Below, piece by piece: positions 43,873-49,301 of a DNA stretch of 49,301 nt. The notes under the pieces are model-generated. The model was not told the DNA's origin. It made no database searches and saw nothing but the letters and a program-made list of their open reading frames with translations. Origin of the DNA: Verrucomicrobiales bacterium (GTDB lineage: Bacteria > Verrucomicrobiota > Verrucomicrobiia > Verrucomicrobiales > SLCJ01); assembly GCA_024636835.1 (NCBI GenBank), contig JAGXGH010000037.1, forward strand, positions 1 through 49,301, given 5' to 3'. Numbering within the stretch: position 1 is the first letter of the stretch; the number at the start of each line of letters is the position of its first letter. A program made the position numbers and the translations under genes.

Positions 43873-45783
43873 ATGTTTATAAACGCACATACCCATATTT
43901 TTAACGTCCAATCGGCACTCACAGCCGAGATGGAGAGAATGATTCTTTCCCGCCTTGAGGGGCATAAGTTTGAGGGTGTCTTGCGAGGTCCACTTTCGCG
44001 ATTGATGACAAAAATCCGGAAAAAGAGCGGGTCGATTGGAACGCGTGGATTTAGCTCTAGATCACCGTATCAGGAATTTGTCGTCGACTTTCTTGAGCAA
44101 GACGAAATGGTCGAGTTGCTGGCGAAAGAGGGACTCAAGAAGTCAGCAGCAAGAAGAGCGCTGAGCGAGGCTGCTGTAGCCGCTGAAGATGCGGATTCGA
44201 ACAGTGAAGTCGAAGCCTCGACTGCATTTGTGCGTGGGTTTTTTAAGTCGGCGGCCGAGAAGGATGTGGAAACGAGTAGTCTCAGCGACTACCTCGATTT
44301 TGTCCGGATAGCCTTTATGGACTCGATGGATGATGTCGGAGATCACGCGTTGCGAGGAATCAAAAACGAAGGGGCAATCGTCGCGCTACCGATGGATATT
44401 ATCGATTCGGACGCGACGGTATCAGACTTGAAACTATACGAGAAGCAAATGGATCAAACTGTTCGTCAGGCGATCCGTAATCCCGGGCGAGTCTTCCCGT
44501 TCTTCATGGTGAACACGAACCGTTCAGGGCATTTCGCAATGATGAAAAAATACATCGAGTCGGGCAGTTGCGTCGGTATCAAGCTCTACCCGTCGCTCGG
44601 ATATAAAACACAAAGCGCAGCCATGCAAAAAGTAGTCGACTATGCCGAAGCGAATGAGGTGCCGATGCTCATCCACACCAATGGTGGTGGATTCAAAAAA
44701 AGCGAGCAATGGGCGCAGGAGGCAAATCCAGCTTTGTGGCGGGATTATCTGAGAAAGACCAAGCGCTTTAAGATCTGTTTTGCACACTTTGGAGGCGATG
44801 AGCATCTCGCCGAACCGGACACGGACTACGGGAAACAATCAGATCAGTGGTGCAAGGAAATTCTGAGTCTTATGGATCAGTATCCGGGGCGTGTATACAC
44901 CGACATTTCATTTCATACCGTAGGGATGATAAAAGGAAAAAATGGGGCGGGTAAGTCGTATAGAGATGCGTATTTTTCTTTCCTTAAGTCAGCGATGTCG
45001 CCAACGGTCAGGTCCAAACAGATCATGTTTGGAAGTGACTATTTCCTCGTCCGCCAACGTGCCAGTGATCGCAGTATCTATGATTGGTTCAACAAGTTCG
45101 GCCCAAAGATACTCGATGATACGAAGTGGAGGCGTCTAACAAGCGAGAATGCGCTCGATTTCCTTGGTGTCGAATTGTCAGCGGGTGGGAAGCGGATAGG
45201 GGGAGTTACGTCCACCATGCAAGCCCACGTAAAATGGCTGTTGGAGTACGGCGGGGTACGTTCTCGAGTTCCTATTGCCGGCGAGCAATTAATAAGAGGC
45301 TTGGAACGGGCGACGTTTTCAGCGAGTCGATCAGTGCCTGTGCCTGAGCCGATGATGAGGCTTTCTGATGGTTGGCATCCCGAATACAATGCGCTACATC
45401 GCGCTTTGGCAACATTTTTCATCACAGGCAAGCGTGTGGACAAGCTGACAGAGAACTACTACAAGATCTTAAAAGCTCTTCCTTACGACCAGCGGTTGAA
45501 AACTCTCGGCGGGATGACTCGGAAGGACATTAGCCTTCCTGACAACAAGCTAGGACCAATTTTACGGTCTGTGATGCCGCACCTGAAGGCTGCTGGATTT
45601 GATTTGAGTGACGACGCTCGAAAAGAGCTTAAGACGAAAGACCTAATCGAGAAAGTCATCAAGCCCTGGTTCGATGCCAAGCCCGATCACGCATATCCAT
45701 GGAGCTGTGTGATTCTTGGAAAGCCTGAGTCCGAGGATCCGTTTGTGAAGGCTGGCCTCGACGATTTTCTGACCTTGGTATGA
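43873..45783 (+). CDS. amidohydrolase-2-like metal-dependent hydrolase
   Basis: A 636-residue protein with TIM-barrel metal sites: HTH at the N-terminus (NAHTHIF, His6 and His8), a lysine in VGIKLYPS, MLIHTNGGG (His268), FAHFGGDEH (His305) and MFGSDYFL (Asp389). These fit the amidohydrolase_2 family (decarboxylases, lactonases, deacylases). A long helical insertion (about 20-150) and a helical C-terminal extension (about 430-636) are unlike simple members. No signal peptide. It starts 35 bases after the protease gene. Substrate unknown. Confidence 0.8.
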   Translation: MFINAHTHIFNVQSALTAEMERMILSRLEGHKFEGVLRGPLSRLMTKIRKKSGSIGTRGFSSRSPYQEFVVDFLEQDEMVELLAKEGLKKSAARRALSEAAVAAEDADSNSEVEASTAFVRGFFKSAAEKDVETSSLSDYLDFVRIAFMDSMDDVGDHALRGIKNEGAIVALPMDIIDSDATVSDLKLYEKQMDQTVRQAIRNPGRVFPFFMVNTNRSGHFAMMKKYIESGSCVGIKLYPSLGYKTQSAAMQKVVDYAEANEVPMLIHTNGGGFKKSEQWAQEANPALWRDYLRKTKRFKICFAHFGGDEHLAEPDTDYGKQSDQWCKEILSLMDQYPGRVYTDISFHTVGMIKGKNGAGKSYRDAYFSFLKSAMSPTVRSKQIMFGSDYFLVRQRASDRSIYDWFNKFGPKILDDTKWRRLTSENALDFLGVELSAGGKRIGGVTSTMQAHVKWLLEYGGVRSRVPIAGEQLIRGLERATFSASRSVPVPEPMMRLSDGWHPEYNALHRALATFFITGKRVDKLTENYYKILKALPYDQRLKTLGGMTRKDISLPDNKLGPILRSVMPHLKAAGFDLSDDARKELKTKDLIEKVIKPWFDAKPDHAYPWSCVILGKPESEDPFVKAGLDDFLTLV

Positions 45784-45808
45784 TCGCAAAACATTCTCCT
45801 TTCTCATT

Positions 45809-46792
45809 ATGATAAAATACAAAATAAACCGATCCCAGTTGCTCAAAGTGGCAGCATTCTCCGCCATTCTATCATGGCAAAACGTCGCCGCTCAAGATTC
45901 GCCGGTTGAGGATGCTGCGAATTCTCCCTCTTCGGTCGAATCTGACACTCCTCAAGGAAACTTGGAAGTCTTCTGGGAGAAAACTCTTGAGGACTTCAAG
46001 ATTGGAACCGGCTACTATGGTAGTCCACTGAGTTCCGGAGGATTTGGAGCCGAGCTTACTTTGAAGTCAGAATATGATATTACTGGAAGTGATAGCTCTG
46101 ATCTACTTTTCGCGGTCGACTTTCGCGGGCTAGTCCTAACAGATGCGGGGGATAATCAGCGGGGGTGGGATATTGACCTAGGGTTGAGCTATGCCCGTTG
46201 GAAAAACCTATTCCAGCCGGATGCAGATACAGGAGGAGATGGGTTGGATTTTGGTGCAAAGTTTGGCTTTGCTGGCGAAGCTGATCAGAAGTTCAAAAAT
46301 TACCTCTGGGGCACACAGCTCTCGGCATCGCTGATCAACTCCGAAGTGAATGGCTGGCGTGCTCTCATTCCTACAGTTGAGGCCGATTTCTCTTGGAACG
46401 ACTCACAAATTAATGGACTAGACTCCATTGATGGTCTTTTGAAAATTGATGCTGGATGGCGATTCAAGCGGGCTAGGGAAGGACTCGGTGAAACCCCGAT
46501 TGGCCGTCCACTAAGTCACTATGCTATAGGAGGTTTTCTTCCGCCGGGAGTTTCAGTCTACGGAGGTTTGAAATATTGGAAGTCCTTCAAAGGGGCTGGA
46601 GCCAATGATCAACGAGACGGGATCGGGGCGTATGGAGGATTGGAATATGAACTGAAAAGTGATAGTGAGAGAAACTATCGTGCCCTTTTTGTCGAAGCAG
46701 AGTTCGGGGATATTAGTCCAGTGATCGATGAGGGCACGACGATATGGGTGGGATTCAGAGTGAATGGAGATGTTCTTTGGTCTAGTAAATAG
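45809..46792 (+). CDS. exported outer-membrane beta-barrel-like protein
   Basis: A 327-residue protein with a signal peptide (LLKVAAFSAILSWQNVAAQ, AxA-type cut) and a linker rich in Ser, Asp and Pro. The rest is alternating amphipathic strands with aromatic ends (GFGAELTLKSEYDI, DLLFAVDFRGLVL, WDIDLGLSYARW), ending in IWVGFRVNGDVLW. This is the pattern of an outer-membrane barrel or pore. No specific family recognised. It starts 25 bases after the amidohydrolase gene and provides the envelope component of the operon. Confidence 0.7.
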   Translation: MIKYKINRSQLLKVAAFSAILSWQNVAAQDSPVEDAANSPSSVESDTPQGNLEVFWEKTLEDFKIGTGYYGSPLSSGGFGAELTLKSEYDITGSDSSDLLFAVDFRGLVLTDAGDNQRGWDIDLGLSYARWKNLFQPDADTGGDGLDFGAKFGFAGEADQKFKNYLWGTQLSASLINSEVNGWRALIPTVEADFSWNDSQINGLDSIDGLLKIDAGWRFKRAREGLGETPIGRPLSHYAIGGFLPPGVSVYGGLKYWKSFKGAGANDQRDGIGAYGGLEYELKSDSERNYRALFVEAEFGDISPVIDEGTTIWVGFRVNGDVLWSSK

Positions 46793-46813
46793 AATTAAAG
46801 GGGAGGCGCGTTA

Positions 46814-46870
46814 ATGGGAGGAGATAAGAAGTATATAAGGATTAATGCGTGGTTAATTTTTCGAAAGTAA
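46814..46870 (+). CDS. possible 18-codon leader peptide
   Basis: ATG GGA GGA... to TAA encodes MGGDKKYIRINAWLIFRK. It has one of the best Shine-Dalgarno sequences in the region, AAAGGGGAGG (46797-46806), 7 bases before the ATG, whereas the next gene has none. An A/T-rich stretch (TTATATATATAATAT, about 46875-46889) follows and could be a -10 region. The coding nature rests only on this ribosome site. Confidence 0.25.
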   Translation: MGGDKKYIRINAWLIFRK

Positions 46871-46890
46871 AAAATTTATATATATAATAT

Positions 46891-47382
46891 ATGAAAACTA
46901 ATTTAACAGATGGCGCACGGCAGGCAATTCGATCTTATATTATCTCATTGGTTGCGATCCCTGGAGTGGCGGTTGCCGTCATGATGTTTTTTCTTGGCTA
47001 TTTCATCAAAGACGTTGCTGCAACAAAGGCTTACAACGATGCCTTCAAAGAACAGTTGAAGGAGTTCACGAATTTACGTGTGCAGGCTTCAGCGGCGCAG
47101 ATGAGTGCTTCGGATGCCAAGGATGAGGCGAATGATGCTAAGGATGATGCTAAAAAGGCCAAGGATGATGCTGAAAATGCTGTTGCCTCTATGCAAAAGT
47201 CACAAGAAACTGCCAATTCTTACCTTGATCACATTCAAGAATTAACGAAGAGTGACAAATTGAAGGATGAGGTGTCTTTAAGATTATCAAATAATCCGAC
47301 ATTTCTGAATCAATTGCAAAACCCGTTGACTGAGAGGATTACCGTTTTAGAGGCCGACTATAGGAGGCTCCGTAAGCGCTAA
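46891..47382 (+). CDS. membrane-anchored coiled-coil protein, 3' end replaced by IS66
   Basis: A 163-residue product with one N-terminal membrane segment (IISLVAIPGVAVAVMMFFLGYFI) and a long coiled coil rich in Ala, Lys and Asp (DAKDEANDAKDDAKKAKDDAENA). The last two codons and the TAA come from the IS66 end that begins at 47372 (GTAAGCGC), so the natural C-terminus has been cut off or lies beyond the insertion. The gene follows the barrel gene by 98 bases. It may tether or sense for the other operon products; no homologue recognised. Confidence 0.75.
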   Translation: MKTNLTDGARQAIRSYIISLVAIPGVAVAVMMFFLGYFIKDVAATKAYNDAFKEQLKEFTNLRVQASAAQMSASDAKDEANDAKDDAKKAKDDAENAVASMQKSQETANSYLDHIQELTKSDKLKDEVSLRLSNNPTFLNQLQNPLTERITVLEADYRRLRKR

Positions 47383-47433
47383 ACGTGGCACCACTATCCA
47401 GATTGGATCAAAACGTCATAGATTGATAGTTCT

Positions 47434-47808
47434 ATGACAGTGATGAATGAAATTGATACACCGGATACCGCAACGATTATTAAAACTGACACCCGAGGTC
47501 GGGCTCGCTACACCGCCGAATTTAAGGCGGAGGCGGTCGAGGCCTGCGAGCAAAGTGGGATGAGCGTGCTGGCGTTCTCCCGTCATTGCGGGGTGAACTA
47601 CGCGACGCTTCAATCGTGGATCAAGAAGAAGAGCGCTCCAAACGCTGAGCCATCCGAGCAGCGCTTCGTGCTCGCCGAGCTGGTGAATCAATCCGCAGCG
47701 TCGGGCGGAATGGTCAAACTCGAACTGCCTGGCGGAGCGTGTGCGAGCGCAGCAGATGAAAACGGAGTGCGCCTGCTTGCCGTGCTCGTGCGCGAACTTG
47801 CTCGGTAA
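47434..47808 (+). CDS. tnpA: IS66-family accessory protein TnpA
   Basis: A 124-residue protein with an N-terminal helix-turn-helix of the transposase IS3/IS66 Orf1 type (RYTAEFKAEAVEACEQSGMS, FSRHCGVNYATLQSWIKKK) and a beta-rich end (VKLELPGG). It is required with TnpB and TnpC for IS66 movement and probably binds the IS ends. The fourth codon is a second ATG and could be the start. Confidence 0.9.
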   Translation: MTVMNEIDTPDTATIIKTDTRGRARYTAEFKAEAVEACEQSGMSVLAFSRHCGVNYATLQSWIKKKSAPNAEPSEQRFVLAELVNQSAASGGMVKLELPGGACASAADENGVRLLAVLVRELAR

Positions 47809-47829
47809 ACCTCAACCACTGAAGACATC

Positions 47830-48186
47830 ATGCTTGGATTCAACGGAAACCTGAAAGTCTGGGTGGCGACCGCGCCTTGTGACATGCGTAAAAGCTTCGA
47901 CGGGCTAAGTGCAATGGCGCGCGAAAAACTCCAGAGCGATCCGCTGAGCGGAGCAGCCTTTGTGTTCACCAACAAAAAGCGCACTCTCGTGAAGATCCTC
48001 TACTGGGATGGCAGCGGGTTGTGGGTGGTGGCAAAACGTCTGGAAAAGGGCACCTTCAGCTGGCCTACGGATGTCGAGGGTGGGCGCGGTAAGATCGCGC
48101 TCACCCCCACCGCACTGGCGATGCTCACCGATGGTGTGCAACTCCGCGACGGCTGCAAACGACCGTGGTATGAGCCGCGCGAATAA
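47830..48186 (+). CDS. tnpB: IS66-family accessory protein TnpB
   Basis: A 118-residue protein with the conserved TnpB/Orf2 core: VWVATAPCDMRKSFDGL, FVFTNKKRTLVKILYWDGSGLWVVAKRLEKGTF and a C-terminal basic end. Length and sequence are typical and intact. It starts 21 bases after tnpA. Confidence 0.95.
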   Translation: MLGFNGNLKVWVATAPCDMRKSFDGLSAMAREKLQSDPLSGAAFVFTNKKRTLVKILYWDGSGLWVVAKRLEKGTFSWPTDVEGGRGKIALTPTALAMLTDGVQLRDGCKRPWYEPRE

Positions 48187-48246
48187 ATTTTCGCGTGAAA
48201 AAGATTACCCTCTTGCCATCTACTGTCCGGATAGTAGGATCGCCCC

Positions 48247-49301
48247 ATGAGTCAGAGCGACCAAGACAAGGATGCGATCATCGCCGAACTGCGTGACCAG
48301 AACGCGTTGCTACAGCAGAAGGTCGACTACCTGATCCGCCAGCTCTACGGCAAGAAAAGCGAAAAGCTCGACCCCGGTCAGCTTGAGTTGTTACTCAACC
48401 CCGAAGAGGCAAAAAAGCCCGACGCCGCCGAACTCAACGAAGACGACCCGGCGGCTGAGCAAGAGAAGCCTGCAAGCAAACCCCGCAAGCCGCGCCAGAG
48501 TCGTTTACGCAGGTCCATCGAGTCATTGCCCTGCATCGAGGAAGTGATCGAACCCGCTGAAGTCAGCGACAACCCGGAAGCGTTCCGTCGTATCGGTGAG
48601 GAAGTCAGTGAGCGGCTTGAAGTGACACCCCCTCGTTACTTCCGCAAGCGCACCGTGCGCCCCACCTACGTTAGCAAACTCGACCCGCAGAGCGCACCAC
48701 TCACCGCCGCACTTCCCGCGCCGCTACTCGAAGGCAGCGTGCTCAGCCCCTCACTGGCCGCAGACATCCTGACCAAGAAATACTGCTATCACCTGCCCTT
48801 CCAGCGCCAGGAGTGGGAACTCAAAATCGCCCACACCATCGAAATCTCCCGCGGGCTGATGTGCCACTGGCATAGTCATCTCGCCGGAGTGCTCGAACCA
48901 CTCTACAAACTGCTCGCCGCCGAGCTTCGCAACAGCGGCTACCTGCAAATAGACGAAACACCCATCGACTATCTCGAACCCGGCCATGGTAAAACCAAGA
49001 CCGGTTACCTGTGGGCTTACCGCAACCCCGAAGCTGGAGTGCTTTACGATTGGCATGGTAGTCGAGCGGGCACCTGCCTGGACAACATCCTCATTGATAA
49101 AACAACCGGCGATTACTTCAAAGGAGTGATGCAAACCGACGGCTACAGCGCCTACATCGCGTGGCTTCTGGACAAGATCGACATCATCCGAGCGGCGTGT
49201 CTTGCACACATCCGTCGCAAGTTCATCGACGCCAAAGACGACCACCCTCAACTCGTCGCCATGGTGCTTAAACTCATTGCCAAACTCTACGCCATCGAGA
49301 A
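48247..49301 (+). CDS. tnpC: IS66-family DDE transposase TnpC, 3'-truncated by window
   Basis: The frame is open from ATG 48247 to the window end (351 codons). It opens with a coiled coil (IIAELRDQNALLQQKVDYLIRQLYGKKSEK), a zinc-ribbon-like stretch lacking a clear cysteine set, then the DDE domain with the first Asp in LQIDETPIDYL and the second in MQTDGYSAY. LAHIRRKF follows. The catalytic Glu lies beyond the window. Because there is no stop, intactness cannot be judged. Confidence 0.92.
   Translation, partial: MSQSDQDKDAIIAELRDQNALLQQKVDYLIRQLYGKKSEKLDPGQLELLLNPEEAKKPDAAELNEDDPAAEQEKPASKPRKPRQSRLRRSIESLPCIEEVIEPAEVSDNPEAFRRIGEEVSERLEVTPPRYFRKRTVRPTYVSKLDPQSAPLTAALPAPLLEGSVLSPSLAADILTKKYCYHLPFQRQEWELKIAHTIEISRGLMCHWHSHLAGVLEPLYKLLAAELRNSGYLQIDETPIDYLEPGHGKTKTGYLWAYRNPEAGVLYDWHGSRAGTCLDNILIDKTTGDYFKGVMQTDGYSAYIAWLLDKIDIIRAACLAHIRRKFIDAKDDHPQLVAMVLKLIAKLYAIE

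Larger units (their letters stand above)
47372..49301 (+). mobile_element. IS66-family insertion sequence, left end, right end outside window
   Basis: The left end is placed at GTAAGCGCTAAACGTGGCAC (47372 on), which has the GTAAGCG start typical of IS66 inverted repeats. Inside are tnpA, tnpB and tnpC in the standard order and orientation. If insertion made the usual 8-bp duplication, the left copy is GAGGCTCC (47364-47371). The element is cut by the window end inside tnpC. Confidence 0.9.

Overview
The window most resembles a Verrucomicrobiota chromosome, probably a free-living polysaccharide and protein degrader. The signs are a PEP-CTERM protein, a secreted sulfatase beside a GH29 fucosidase, a very large multi-domain secreted metalloprotease, a DUF6288-type secreted protein and a REP-associated transposase. 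Many genes lack a clear Shine-Dalgarno sequence. No taxonomic search was run. Bases 1-19 are the Tn5/Nextera mosaic end and the last gene is an IS66 transposase cut by the window edge. The window may therefore be a whole short-read contig that ends at a repeat.

Layout. 1-2784: 3' part of a secreted metzincin protease. 2785-4212: a remnant of one REP-associated transposase gene, a REP-like hairpin and an intact transposase gene. 4356-13569: housekeeping genes (pnp with terminator, an RsmC/RlmG-like rRNA methyltransferase, an RsuA-type pseudouridine synthase), a small nucleotidyltransferase pair bracketed by a 39-bp direct repeat, an ArnT-like membrane glycosyltransferase and a P1B-4 metal ATPase. 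13570-16489: small genes, tRNA-Ser(TGA) and tRNA-derived debris. 16733-25429: an 8.7-kb gene for a 2898-residue M6 protease with nine or more InlB-type repeats. It shares its C-terminal domain with the first protease.

25770-38461: secreted and degradative functions. These are two related lethal-factor-like metallopeptidases (one with an S4-like insertion), a PEP-CTERM protein, a HIT protein, a sulfatase, a DUF6288-type protein, an alpha-L-fucosidase, a secreted VOC protein and an M42-like aminopeptidase. The sulfatase and fucosidase together suggest use of sulfated fucose-containing glycans.

38863-47371: the most unusual part. It is a tightly spaced co-directional set with, to the eye, lower GC than its flanks. 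Gene 1 fuses a peptidoglycan amidase (PGRP/AmpD type), an alpha/beta hydrolase and a caspase-like protease. Gene 2 is a cytoplasmic-looking gluzincin protease, gene 3 an amidohydrolase, gene 4 an exported beta-barrel-like protein, and gene 5 a membrane-anchored coiled-coil protein cut at its 3' end by IS66. A perfect 13-bp-stem hairpin lies 23 bases before gene 1. I propose this as a candidate undescribed protease/amidase system, possibly a defence or programmed-death island or an envelope-targeting system. That function is inference.

Several interspersed repeat families run through the window. One is a hairpin repeat that supplies the stop codon of two unrelated genes; another is a REP-like palindrome; a third is a TAGGTTTTAGG repeat.
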